Of a stretch of DNA of 64,000 bases, positions 28,261-43,599 are shown one piece after another (the stretch's first letter is position 1; every line of letters starts with the position of its first letter). The stretch is from Brienomyrus brachyistius. Its lineage: Eukaryota > Chordata > Actinopteri > Osteoglossiformes > Mormyridae. The stretch covers positions 9,731,452 through 9,795,451 of the forward strand of contig NC_064543.1 in the NCBI RefSeq assembly GCF_023856365.1, in the 5' to 3' direction. A model generated the notes under the pieces. The model worked only from the letters and a program-made list of their open reading frames with translations. It ran no database searches and was not told the DNA's origin. The translations under genes and the position numbers were made by a program.

Positions 28261-28505
28261 CAGACGCTCCTATACTTACGAACGAGATACGTTCTGAACA
28301 GCCGGTCGTAACTTGAAATGTTCGTAAGTCGTTATTCATCATGATTTTAAGGGTATACGCAAGTACAAAGAGCTAGGATGCTGGGAGTACGCACACTACG
28401 CTGCTGTGCGGCGGGAGTAGTGGGCAGAAGTTTGGATTTACAGTCCTCTTCGTCCGTATGTCTGAAAGTTCGTAAGTTGAAAGTTTGTAAGTAGAGGAGC
28501 GTCTG
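28261..28505. mobile_element. Tc1/mariner-type MITE with terminal inverted repeats
   Basis: 245-bp non-coding element. Its left end CAGACGCTCCTATACTTACG and right end (reverse complement CAGACGCTCCTCTACTTACA) are near-perfect inverted repeats. It is bracketed by TATA on both sides, consistent with the TA target duplication of Tc1/mariner elements. Internal GTTCGTAAGT motifs are repeated inward. No transposase is present, so it is non-autonomous. Confidence 0.75.
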
Positions 28506-29099
28506 TATATATTTTTTATTTATTAGCCACTGACAGATCAATTAGCCGTCCTCCTCCTCTTCCTCCTCCGTGTTTTGACACTTATCACAATGTCACCTCA
28601 ACACGCAGCCATCAATTCTGCCTCGCGATGCCTGGGCTAATGTGGCCGCAGAGGCCATTAGGATCCCATTCCCAGCTGCAACTTCCCCAGGTCTTGCCCT
28701 GGGGCACCCCCCCGGCCCCCAGGCCCGTGTGTGGCGGCCACACGGCGTTCCTGCTATTCAGCAGCCCGTGTGCATATTGTTTAATTATTGACTGCTGGGG
28801 GGCTCAGCATGAAAGGAAAGGCCTGTAAACTCAGAAAGAAGAATACAGGGACCCCATATGGTCCTCCGAAAATAAAAATAAATGCAGTAGCAAGGAGTAA
28901 GGACACATCCTGTGTGTGTGTCTGTTGGGGGGAGGGGTTTGGATTCTGCATCTCATATCAAACAACACTGGCACAGCCTGCAGTGGACCCCCCGGCTATG
29001 ACTTCAGGCAAAGAGGAAAGGGTTCGAGAGGCAGGGCTGTGGACGGGGGGGTGAGAATGGAGGCCACACAGCGCTGTCCATTCATCGCCTGGGTACAGA

Positions 29100-29145
29100 C
29101 CCACACACACACACACACACACAGTCACACACACAGTCACAGCCA
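29100..29145. repeat. (CA)n microsatellite
   Basis: CA dinucleotide run interrupted twice by GT. Confidence 0.9.
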
Positions 29146-29264
29146 ACACGACGGGTCATTAGGCACAAGAGAAAATTACACTTAATAGCATCAACAGATG
29201 GAGTGGCTCCTTTTTCTCTCCTTTGTGTTTTTCACGTCGAGTTTGAGTGATAAAAATTAAAGTG

Positions 29265-29665
29265 AGTCCTACTGTCCGGTTACCTAATGTCACTGTGTTC
29301 AGTTCTGTCCAATTACCTAATGTCACTGTGTTCAGTTCTGTCCAATTACCTAATGTCACTGTGTTCAGCTCTGGCCAGTTGCCCATTGTCAGTGTGTTCA
29401 GTTCTGTCCGGTTACCTAATGTCACTGTGTTCAGTTCTGTCTAATTACCTAATGTCACTGTTCAGTTCTGTCCAATTACCTAATGTCACTGTGTTCAGCT
29501 CTGGCCAGTTGCCCATTGTCAGTGTGTTCAGTCCTGTCCAGTTCCCTAATGTCACTGTGTGTAGTTCTGTCCACTTACCAAATGTAACTGTGTTCAGTTC
29601 TGTCCAGTTACTTAATGTCACTGTGTTCAGTAATGTCCAGTTACCTAATGTCACTGTGTTCATTT
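29265..29665 (+). repeat. 33-bp minisatellite
   Basis: About 12 tandem copies of a 33-bp unit with core TTACCTAATGTCACTGTGTT and TCAGTTCTGTCC. A variant unit carrying CTCTGGCCAGTTGCCCATTG appears twice (about 29370 and 29500). Because 33 is divisible by 3, an 11-residue peptide repeat opens on both strands; this is not evidence of a gene. Confidence 0.95.
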
Positions 29666-32600
29666 CTTTTCCTAAGAGGTTTCTGTAAGAGTGGAACAAA
29701 AATGTTCTGAGGTAGATGTGTAAATATGGATGGAGATGCGTCAGACCTGATCCTACCCCTGACTCACATAATAATAACACTGAACGTCTAGTGCAGGGGC
29801 CAGACACACGTCCTTTCTGCTTATTGCCACGTAACTGCAGTCCTTCATGAAGATCCAAGTGAAGAAAGCCCTTATGGTGCGAAGCATGTGATTTAAGCCG
29901 AAATAAATAATTTCAAATTTGTCTTTTTTGGCCCGTTATGATGACCGTGTAGCGCCGTGACAAGTCCTCAAAGCGAGGTCACTCTTCCGTGGCAAAAGGC
30001 AGAAGTTTTCTTACACTTTTTCTCGCGCCATTGTGCACCTCATGACTCGAGGAAAAGGCAGAATCACTGTGTCGTATTTGACTTGGACTCTTACAGCAGT
30101 TTAATATGATGATGCCACGTTCGTGGCTGGAATTTCAATGCCGCGGGCTTCACGAACCAAGCAGTAGCCAAAACAAACACAATCAATTGGATTCACCTAC
30201 TTTCAAGTCTAATTTGTGTCTTTGAATGACTTTATTCATCGATGAATGAAGCTAAATAAAAAGTCCTGTTTTTCTCTGTATATTACACTGCATCATTACT
30301 TGACTGCATATTATTTGTGTTTCTGTATTTGCTCTCCAGCTGTCAGCACACTGTCCCTGATCTGCTGATGCCTGTATGCGTCCATAGTCATTTCTTCACT
30401 GAAAGATGGAGGATACATATGAAATTTATGTAAAAGCTGTTTCAAACCTCAATACAAAAGCCATTCACCTACACTCTGTTAGCAGTATAAAAAAATTATT
30501 TCTTGAATACCATTAACATTTCTGTAATTAAATAGTTATGATTTTTTTTTTCTTTTATTGTGAAATCTAACAAAGAATCGTCGACATACGCCAACCCAGC
30601 TACGCTGTTTCCCGGAGGACAATGCTGCCGGTCTTGCTTCAGGCCGTCGGGTGGTGTAACGTAGCAGCTGTGCTTGGGTGTCGTATCGACTGTCGCCCTC
30701 TCAATAGGGCTCCTGGATTTCTGAGCTGTGAATTATTGCTGCAGCCCGGTAAGAGAGTGTACAGCCATCCTCAATTACCAACCTGTTCCCAGGCACGGCT
30801 GCAGAAAGTGTAACTCAGCAATTAACGACATAATTAAGTGCCAAAGCCATTATGGCATTTTCTAGCCGCGGAGACAAGAGGCTCGTCGATCACCGGTTTG
30901 GGAGTTGGCCCTGATTGATCGGCTCAATCGACTGGCGCTTATAAGCAGCCATCAGCAGCGGAGAGCGAGGCGAACACAGGAGCCAGGCTGAATTGGGGTC
31001 AGGTGCTGTCCTCGCCGTGGCATGTTAAACCTATTAGGCTGCCGTTTGACACCGGGATAATGGGCTGTCACGGCCCGGCCTGACTTTCCTGCACGCTGGC
31101 AGTCACGTGCCACAGCGGCTGCGTCACACAGCGGTTCCAGAGGCTCAGGACGATGTCAGGGCCTCAGATAACGACAGCTGTCCTGCGGCTGTTCGCTGCA
31201 GCCCGCCGTCTGTTCAGAGGCGGAGTGTGGAAGGGTGGCCTGGTTTCATCAGGTGAGAGTCAGACACTTTGAACTAATTAAATCCACTGTGTTGAATTAA
31301 TTCATTCCCAATATGGCTACTCTTTTCATGCTATTAATAGCAGGTAAGTTTCATCTCTCTTTTTGATCAATCAGGGTTCACTGCTGGTTTTTAACAAGCT
31401 CAAGTGAAGCAGCAGGATTTCATTCCAGTCCTAAATCCATGAAACAGTATCTTTTCCAAATGAGTACAGTGCTAAATAAAGGTTCCTCTTTGTTTCACCG
31501 TTAACAGTTCTGGTTCTGATCTGTTTGCTTGAGCCCAAACCAGCAAGTCAAGGCAAGTCATTTGCTTGTGCTGACTGTATCTATTGATATAGATGAACGT
31601 GTGAGTGTGAGCTGCATTGAGTGGATCCCCAGCGTCACAGCGGCCCTTGTGTTACTGCTCCTGATTGGGTGGGAAAGATTGTCTTCATTGCAGTTCCTTT
31701 CAATTATTAACCAGTGGCTGTTGATGGCATTTTGGAGGGCGGGAGCGAGGAAACATTTCGCAGGGGCACAAAGGTTAAGTAAAAGAGACATGCACGTGTT
31801 GTGGGGGGGGAAGGGGGCCGTGTATGAAGGCGCATCAGGCCGTACTGCCGGCGCCTCCCGCCGACGGCTGCCACCCCCCTGTCCTCGCCGTAAACCCCTC
31901 CCTGCCTTCTGCTGTCGATCAGGTGGTCGATGCACCCTAAAAATGTGCCGGTTAGAGGTCGCTAATCTTCACCGTGGCCAGGCTCCGTGAGCACAAACAG
32001 ATAGCAGCCCCACCCCCCCACCCCCCCGGAGTGCTCCCTGGAGGGCTGTGAAATGGAGAAGCAAGTAAAAGAGCGTGGGGAAGATGATGCAGACAGCCAT
32101 CAAATAAACTGCCAGGTCTTATTGCGTCAATAAACTAATACCTTTTAAGAGTCGCTCTCTGACCTCGCGGTACTCCAGCAACATACAATCCCGCGAGCGG
32201 GGCCGGGACATGACATGCCCCCCCGTCCTGCGCTCCCCTCGTTTCCACCTCATTCTTTGTGGCGTCTAACACGCTTATTGTTTTCTGTCACGTTGGCTGA
32301 GCTGCCACGTATTTCAGGCCTAGAACACCTTCAGTGGGAGGGAAGATCGCTACCAAAGGATGCATTTCCGTATAGCCACTGTTAGCATTTAAGGAACGGC
32401 TAGTGCGATATTTAAGCAAAAAGAAGACGGACACAAAGGTTAAGATAAGAGGCCCCCTTCTTCCAGGATGCTGGGACTGCCGGCTGATTTCCAGCGAGTA
32501 GAGACCCTCACAGAGTGACAGAGGGGCTCCCCAGTCACGAGGCACTAAGACCTATTGAACAAATCAATGTCGACCAGGAGAGAAAGCTGAGAAGCGGGCA

Positions 32601-32837
32601 GAGAGCCTGGAGATCCAAGCAGCAAAAACAGTTCAAGTCCAAAGCATCGATCCCCTTAAGGTGAATCTGATCATATATGAGCACTGCAGAGGGGTGAGAG
32701 TGTGAGTCTGCGATAACAGAGAATAGCAGGTCGCTCCACAAGTACAGGGGGCGTTGAACAGATACACAATCACCTTCAGGGAGATGCTCTCATGTCCTGT
32801 AACATCCTAAAATGGGTTATTGTTTAATAGTTTAGAA
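29666..32837. other. Intergenic DNA, enhancer-like around 30560-31090
   Basis: No gene recognised. The 30560-31090 part is unique, with TAATTAAG and ATTAACGACATAATTAAG-like motifs and CG-rich patches, and may be a regulatory element. Other parts show nothing specific. Confidence 0.35.
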
Positions 32838-32930
32838 CAGGGTTGTCCAATCCAGTCCTAGGGGACCCACAGACAGTACACGTTTTTGCTCCCTCCCAGG
32901 GAGCAAAAATATGGACTGCCTGGCAGGGAG
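32838..32930. mobile_element. Internally deleted palindromic hAT-like MITE
   Basis: Starts CAGGGTTGTCCAATCCAGTC and contains GGGACCCACAGACAGTAC, then GTTTTTGCTCCCTCCC immediately facing GGGAGCAAAAATATGGACTG. A palindrome typical of a fish hAT MITE is therefore retained while the far terminus is lost. The family match is from memory. Confidence 0.5.
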
Positions 32931-33826
32931 CGGTTTTGCTGCCTACTGGCCCTACAATGGAGGGAGATATAATTTGGGTCGCGATATAGGAAATGGAGAA
33001 CTCTAAAATGCATAGATGAGAAAGCAGTCAAAACGGCAACTAAGTATTTCTGGGCATCCAAATGAGGGGAGATGTTTCAGAAGAGAGTTTTTAGGTTCTT
33101 CAGGCCCAGTTGGTGCTGTGTGTTTAATGTGGGACACAGAATCCACCTTGGCTTCCTGATGATCGTTTCAAATGTATGTGACTCCATCTGGTGTCCCCCT
33201 TCTGGCTCGTGCAACCGCTTCATGCTGGAGTTCCCAGTGGCACCTTTGTGGAGTGCTTCCTCAAACTTTGCCACAAGGGGGCAGCATTATATGTATTGAG
33301 TATGACAAGGCACTTGCATTAGGCTTTTTACAGGTTTATAAATCTTGCTATAAATCTAAATTAAGGTAATTATATGAAATTGTGGAATTAGGGTAATTTT
33401 TGGGGGGAAGCGTTTTCAATATTGCTACATTATTTATATAAAAAATTATATATCACTTAATGTGTCTCATGACACCTTTTAAATAGTGACAAATCTATTG
33501 CCCTTTTCAGCTGAGGAACACAAACAGGGAGTTTCCATTAGGCTGTTTTAATTCAGAATAGATATTTAGAATCAGCAAGACAGCAGTGCACTGCTTAGTG
33601 GGATCAGTGCTCTCCTTGGAGCCACAAATTCTCCCAGGCTTCTGGCCTGACCTGGTACCACAAGATGGATTTCCTCAGGATCTCAGTACAGAAGACTGGG
33701 GATAGGCCCTAATGCATGGCTATGTTAGCAGCTTATCAGGTGGGGGGGGGTCCTGGAGCCCAGAGCGCCTCCATCTGGTGGCTGATGAGAGCAGCAATTG
33801 CTGTGCCTTTCTGTCCAGAGTGCAGT

Positions 33827-34060
33827 GGCACAGGAACCAGCGGGGGGGGGGGGGGGGGGGGACATGCAGCGGAAAGGGAACAGGATCCAGTGGGATTGGG
33901 GGGGGGCGTTGAACGGCAGGGGCACAGGAACCAGTTGGGGGGGGGGGGGGTGAGGGGTGGACATGCACAGTATGAGGGGCACAGGAACCAGCAGGGGGAG
34001 GGGACCAGTAGGATGGGGGGGGCTGTGGAACAGCAGGGGCACAGGAACCAGTAAGAGAGG
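33827..34060 (+). repeat. G-rich minisatellite with quadruplex potential
   Basis: The 14-mer GGCACAGGAACCAG occurs at 33827, 33921, 33978 and 34038. The copies are separated by G runs, including G20 (33842-33861) and G14 (33937-33950). Frames through it are Gly-rich or Pro-rich artefacts. Confidence 0.85.
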
Positions 34061-34228
34061 GGGACATGCACCCCCCCTGTATTTAATTTGGCTTTATTCA
34101 TCCTACCAATAGATAAACCTTTGTATTTTAATTATTAAGTTGTGTCTCCCGCACTAAATATTTATTTATTGCATTAAACCTCAATAAATCAGACTCCTGT
34201 TCAGTAGCTAACCCAATGGAACTGAAAT

Positions 34229-34494
34229 TTCAGGATGAATATCGAGTATGACCTGTTTGCAATGGAGCCGCAGCCCAATGCGCCGTTCCAGCCTGCGGTG
34301 GTGGGAGCTGTCTGACGCACAGACAGTCTACTGGAAATTAAACAGCATGCGCATTAAATGCAACAAAGACACAGAGAGCTAAGTGGTCTGGGCCATTATG
34401 GGCAGAAGAATCGCACGGTCCGGTCCCACTTTCTCTGCACACAGCAGGAGGCTTGTGTACAAACGCGTCTGGATGCGAACACCTATTTGCATTG
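34229..34494 (+). repeat. Left arm of ~266-bp inverted duplication
   Basis: Reverse complement of 36017-36283 at roughly 95% identity by eye. Both arms begin TTCAGGA and end in CTATTTGCATTG, which contains the POU octamer ATTTGCAT. Each arm also contains CTGTCTG-ACGCA-CAGACAG, a 7-bp hairpin stem. The loop is 1522 bp. There is no coding frame shared by both arms that looks real, and no obvious target-site duplication. Confidence 0.85.
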
Positions 34495-34514
34495 AGACCT
34501 GTTGCAAAAAGCCG

Positions 34515-34562
34515 TCTCTCTCTCTCTCTCTCTCTCTCTCCCTCCCTCCCTCTCTCTCTCTC
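34515..34562. repeat. (TC)n microsatellite
   Basis: TC/CT run with a CCCTCCCTCC interruption, starting 20 bp beyond the left inverted arm. Confidence 0.9.
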
Positions 34563-35299
34563 TTTTGACGCGGGGGAAGGACTGGGTCGCATGTGTTTGC
34601 CCTTGTGTTGCAGCTCACATTGTGGGGTAAAATAGAGGCTCAGCTGGGGATTACGGCTTTTAATGAAAACGTACGTTATAGAAAGCAGGTACGATGCACA
34701 CTTGTATTTCACGCGCCTTTGTTGTGCCTGACAATAAGGGGGGGGGCCCTTTCATTCTTACACACTTGCTAAATGGCTCTCCTGAGTCCGCCCATCACCC
34801 AGCCTCTGCTATTATCCAGACCCGAATCACAGCGGCGTCAATATGGCAGCCGGGCGGTTCACTCGCTGACTGAGATATCTGCGTATTCGTGCTGTTTGCG
34901 TGACGATTTCCGAGCCTGGGGTGTACCTGCGGACGGGGTGCCGGGCTTGGTGCCTGTGTTGGAGGGGGTCTGCACCTTGCTGGTTACCATGCGTCCAGCT
35001 GTCCTGAGGAAAGTGCTTCCAGTCTGAGGAGAGCATGCAAATGCACCAAGAATGATTTCTTTTTAAAAAAAAAAAACATATCAGTTTTTCTTTACCTCTT
35101 ACACTGCACTAAATCTGCTTTATGCATCAGAATCCGCAGCAGTTTATTCAACATATTGCAATCCTGAAATCACGTAAAAAAATATTTATACCATTACAAT
35201 GTTATTTATTTAGGATGATGTAAAACACCCTGTACTGCTCTCTGTCTGCTGCGTTTTCTCCAACAGCACTACTGTACGAATCCTGTTCCCACCCCCACC

Positions 35300-35660
35300 C
35301 TGTATATTTTTTTCCTAATTAATGACTCTTTGTTATTTTCATGCGCCCCCCTGTAACCCGAGGCCGCAGAGAGCCGAGCGTGCTCCCGGTTAGGCTGCCG
35401 TCGCAGGCCGGCGTGATGCTCTGCCGCACCATCGCTGGCCGGGGTCAGGAGGCAGTCTGCCATTGGCTCCTGCTGGCAGGAGCGTTTAAGTTGACAAATA
35501 GGATCTGCAGGAAGACTTCAGCCACCTGGCATTTAGTTATTAACAACTCTTTCAGGGGTGATTTATTTCAGGGGGCCATTTGCTATTAGAATATAATTCT
35601 AAAAATTAGCCCTGTTTAAGCACAAGGCCCTGACTAGTCTGACCTCTTAATATGCTTATA
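35300..35660. promoter_or_regulatory. Enhancer-like non-coding block (candidate CNE)
   Basis: Unique sequence with CCTAATTAATGAC near 35314 and AGTTATTAACAACTC near 35535, lying inside the loop of the inverted duplication. No coding signal was seen. Confidence 0.25.
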
Positions 35661-36016
35661 ATGATGCCATTTACCATATAGATCAGAAGCAGGTCCCAGA
35701 AAAGAACAGCAGACATGAGCAAAATTCTTCACGTGGCCCAAATTTCAATAGAAATCTTTGGGGGTGGGGGGGCACATACAGACCCACCTTGGCAGGTTTC
35801 TAGATGCTTTAAATTTACAGCACCATCCAGTTTGGCATCGCTCTTCACGGCCTGGGTGATGTGTGTTAGTCACACATTCCCACCTCCCTCACTAAATACT
35901 AATCAGAAATAAAAGGACACATTAATACTATTTCAATCACTACTCAAGAGTTTTGTCTTGCAATATATAATTTACTCCTGTTGAAAATACAGGGGAAATA
36001 CATGATATTATTATTG

Positions 36017-36283
36017 CAATGCAAATAGGTTTTTTGCATCCAGATGCGTTTGTACACAAGCCTCTCACTGTGTGCAGAGAAAGTGGGACCGGACCGTGCG
36101 ATTCTTCTGCCCATAATGGCCCAGACCACTTAACTCTCTGTGTCTTTGTTGCATTTAATGCGCATGCTGTTTAATTTCCAGTAGGCTGTCTGTGCGTCAG
36201 ACAGCTCCCACCACCGCAGGTTGGAACGGTGCATTGGGCTGCGGCTCCATTGCAAACAAGTCATACTCGATTTTCGTCCTGAA
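36017..36283 (-). repeat. Right arm of ~266-bp inverted duplication
   Basis: Counterpart of 34229-34494 in opposite orientation. Mismatches are mostly single substitutions. It ends within a few bases of a GGATGGATG-type tail region (36350-36372) that may be the remnant of a SINE. Confidence 0.85.
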
Positions 36284-37022
36284 TAATTATTCTTATTGTG
36301 TACTGTATCTGCCCTGGTTTTCTGCGGTGCTGGGCTGGATGAACATTTGGAAGATGGATGAATGGATGGATGAAGTTTTACTATATTGATTAAGGCCAAT
36401 CTTTGTCAACAAATTTCTCCCACAGTAACTGAGCTGCTGGTCAGGATGGTGGGGAGATTACACCCGGTCTGCTGGATTTCTGTAGGATACCAATCGGTTA
36501 TTCAGTCAGTTTACTGTAAAATTCTGCAATAAACTGGCCGCATTGGCAGCACCTTATTGCCACCCCCGTTGTTAGTCATTAAAATTTAGCTGCCATGATC
36601 ACTGTCTGTGACCTCATCCGTCAGCGCGGAAGTGTCCTGCTATCCCGGACTTCTTCTGGGCCTTGGGCAACAGTTTAAATGAAAAAACATGGAAAGTCAA
36701 ATGGGCCCAGAATCCATTATTCGTCAGGTAAAAGATCCATCGTTAGGAATATTTCAGTCTTGATTAATGATTTAAAACAGCTTAAAGCCTAAATTGATCT
36801 CGAACCGTAATCAAAGACGCATCGGTACGAGTTGACTGTGGCTTCACAGGCATTATGCTAAGGCTGAATATCAGGCTGCAATACTGACACCAATGCCAAG
36901 CGCAAGGAAAAGCGATTACACGGTGAGAGAATCCTTCATTTACATGTTTGAATAGTAATTAAGTTCAGGGTGCACTTGAATGCCGGCACAGAGCGTGACA
37001 CTCTCAGGACGGTTTGCGACCA

Positions 37023-37041
37023 CCCCCCCCCCCCCCCCCCC
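37023..37041. repeat. Poly-C tract
   Basis: C19 in intergenic DNA. Confidence 0.9.
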
Positions 37042-37059
37042 GCACCGCTCCCCTCCCAA

Positions 37060-37480
37060 ACCCAGTCATAAAGTTAAGAAAAGCCTTGCAGAGAAAGATT
37101 AGCTCATTAGCTGCAACATCTATAAAAATTGATTGGTACAAAGTTTGTCTTTTTAATTTTTGTTAAATACAACCAGCTACTGTAATTATGCACAGAACAC
37201 AGTTGGTGGCTTAGGTGCTGAATACATTATCATTCTGATAGATGAGCCTAAATAATCAACACATTAATAATTCATACAGCAATTCATTATGCATGTGAAT
37301 GCATACTTTGTAGCCACAATAAGCACCTCATCAGCTCAACGCCAGCCCTTAAACAATAGACTTCCATTATTAGTGGCAAACCAGAGTTTACGCTTGTTAA
37401 GCTGCAACTTGAGTTATTTTATCAAACGTTCATTCATTCCCTGGCCTGATAGCTCACCCCTGCATTTCAACTGTCCGGCC
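37060..37480. promoter_or_regulatory. Enhancer-like non-coding block (candidate CNE)
   Basis: AT-rich unique sequence with dense ATTA, TAAT and ATGCAT motifs (37240-37300), GATTGGTACAAAG near 37130 and no plausible coding frame. Conservation is untested. Confidence 0.3.
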
Positions 37481-38129
37481 GTCCCCGGGGAGAATGGCTG
37501 TGAGTGGCCTGTCATTAACATCACATACGCACCCATGTGCCGACTGGACAGTGCACGCATTGTCTGTGAGGACAGTAAGCGATGCGGACTTGAAAAGGCA
37601 GCCTGTCCAATCAAACTTGGGCTGCTGCCAGAGGCCGGTGCTGTTGTCTCTGTTGGTCAGTATTCTGGGTGGAGTTCTGCTCTGGGACCCTGTGCATCTC
37701 TCTCTCACCTTGTAACGTTATTTAATGTACACCTGTGTGTGGCCTACGCTGCCTCATAGCCACCTACACCCCCCCCCCCACATCTGCCAGTTCTGTGTCA
37801 GCAGCGGCGAGCTCTGCTTTGCAGTGACCCTTCCTTCTAGTGCTCTCAGCCCTTTGGATTTTTACCACACATTTTGTCAGCGTTGTGCCAATGGCAGCAG
37901 GCAATTCCAATAGTAATAAACTCATGCTTATTATTTTTTGACTTTAGCCATAATCTGACTGCTTGTCCATTACTTTGGTGATGCGTATCTTTCTGAAAGA
38001 TGCTGTTTGATTCAAGGTCGATGGTGCATAGACCATAAAAATGGAACTTGAAGCTCTATTCAGTTGCCAAGTGCACTTCCTCAGAGTGGATTGCTGCACA
38101 TTTCCATTACATGAGTGATAGACCTCTTC

Positions 38130-38470
38130 TGGGAGGTACATTGGCTGAGCAGGTAGCACTGCAGCCTGGCACTTTCCGGGTCGTGCTTCAGATTCCTGGC
38201 ACCAGTTCTGTTTGTGTAGTGTACATGTAGTGTAGTGTACGCCATCCAGACACACGTGGGTAAGTGAGCTGGTGCATCTAAATTGCCCTTAGTGGGTAAT
38301 CATTCACGTAAGTAGGGGTGCTAAAGTACACTGGCAGTATCTCCAAGGTGTCACCCGCATCACGCCCTGTGTCTGCTGGGATCAGATCCAAGTTCACCGC
38401 AATCCTATTGTAAATGGTTATGGAAGATGAGTGGCTGTCTGGATGGATGGATGGATGGATGGACGGACTG
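38130..38470 (+). mobile_element. Diverged tRNA-derived SINE with GGAT tail
   Basis: The tRNA-like head GGCTGAGCAGGTAGCACTGC is followed by a GGTCGTGCTTCAGATTCCTG B-box-like block. The body contains CATCTAAATTGCCCTTAGTG, and the end has AATGGTTATGGAAGATGAGT plus (GGAT)n. The order of parts matches a common fish SINE type. A small internal GTAGTGTA duplication is present. Confidence 0.65.
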
Positions 38471-42085
<3,615 letters not shown>

Positions 42086-43034
42086 TGCTGAATAACATGC
42101 TGCTGAGGATGATTCAGTAGGGGTGGGGGATAATCATCAGATTTTTTGAAAATGACAGATCTCAGTCAGGGAACAGGGAACAACTACTGCTTAAGGTTTC
42201 ATGCAGTGTTCCTTGAATGTTTGAAGTATAACGTATTTCTGCACAACTGTAATAGTTATGGTAGGTATGTTTGCTATTTATAAATTATATTAAATTTCAA
42301 TATTTTTATTTTTCATGTTGTTACACATATGGGATTTTTTGTAGATATCTAACCTATTTGAATACAAACGTGTCAGAATACAAACCCTTAGAATTTTTTT
42401 CAGGCTTGAATTTATATATGTGTTTTCTTTCCACATTTTAAGTTTTTGCTTGTTGAGGATTGTAATGGATTGTAATGGCTTATTGAAATGCACTATATAA
42501 ACATTACTTATTCTATAAATGGCCTGTTGTCTGTTTGTCTGCCATTTGTTGGACTGGCAAACTGTCCAGAATCTGCCCCAGGCCTGTGCTGCTTGGGACA
42601 CGCTGCAGACCCCCCCCCAGAGGCTGGCCAGGGTCAACAGTTTGAAGGTGCATGTATCATTATTATTATTATTTATGAAGCCCTGAGTATTGAGATGACA
42701 TGCTATTATTATCTCTGTATTTATGTTTGGCATGTTTCGTTTCCTTGCAGACAAAACAAAAGAAGCATTAGGTTTGTCATTTTTGTTCTCTTGGGCTCCG
42801 TTTACACAGTAATAAAACCCACAAAACCTGATATAATTCTGTGTGAGGATCAGACAGGGTTGAAATGCATTTTCACAGTACTGATTACATCATGCTTTAT
42901 CTGCCCTTGAAATTTCAGAACTTTTCTGTAATATGAATTATAAATACATTGTTGTGTTGACCAAAGTACTTGACTTCACTGGGACCCTAAGCTGTCTTCA
43001 TCACCGTTCAACAATCAAATGTAGGTCTTTGGTG

Positions 43035-43280
43035 TGTACAGAATCTGGACATGTATGACCTGGTATGTACGGAATGCGGACATGTATGACCTGGTATGTA
43101 CGGAATGCGGACATGTATGACCTGGTATGTACGGAATGCGGACATGTATGACCTGGCATGTACGGAATGCGGACATGTATGACCTGGCATGTACGGAATG
43201 TGGACATGTATGACCTGGTATGTACGGAATGCGGACATATATGACCTGGTATGTACGGAATGCGGACATGTATGACTTGC
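43035..43280 (+). repeat. 31-bp minisatellite
   Basis: About eight tandem copies of a 31-bp unit containing GACATGTATGACCTGG and TGTACGGAATGCG. The copies are nearly identical, indicating recent expansion. Frames through it on the minus strand are artefacts. Confidence 0.95.
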
Positions 43281-43599
43281 ACGATACACGTACCTTGATT
43301 GTCGGTTGCAGGGTTAAGTGTAAATGCATTTTTGTCAAAAACTAGATACTAGATTTATTGTGATGAGGAAACTTAATCCCAAATTAATCAAAAGGCATTT
43401 ATATAATCATCCAGTATACAGTATTTAAGCTTCATGAATTGTCCTAATATAAATATATTTCCAACTCAGTTCTAAATTAATTTAGGAAATAAAAGCCACT
43501 CTTTTTGTGGAGAATCTTTAAAGCCTGAACAGAACATACTCTCAGTTTTTCACAATTCCATTTGGTTTCACCCTCTTAATGCACAAAGTTAAATAACTG

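Noticed and set aside
29247..29688. 11-residue repeat peptide (VFSSVQLPNVT)
   Set aside because: Result of a 33-bp non-coding minisatellite. Both strands are open and there is no start or splice context.
43001..43338. Possible CRISPR-like array of regular 31-bp repeats
   Set aside because: The units are directly contiguous with no unique spacers, so this is a minisatellite in a vertebrate genome.
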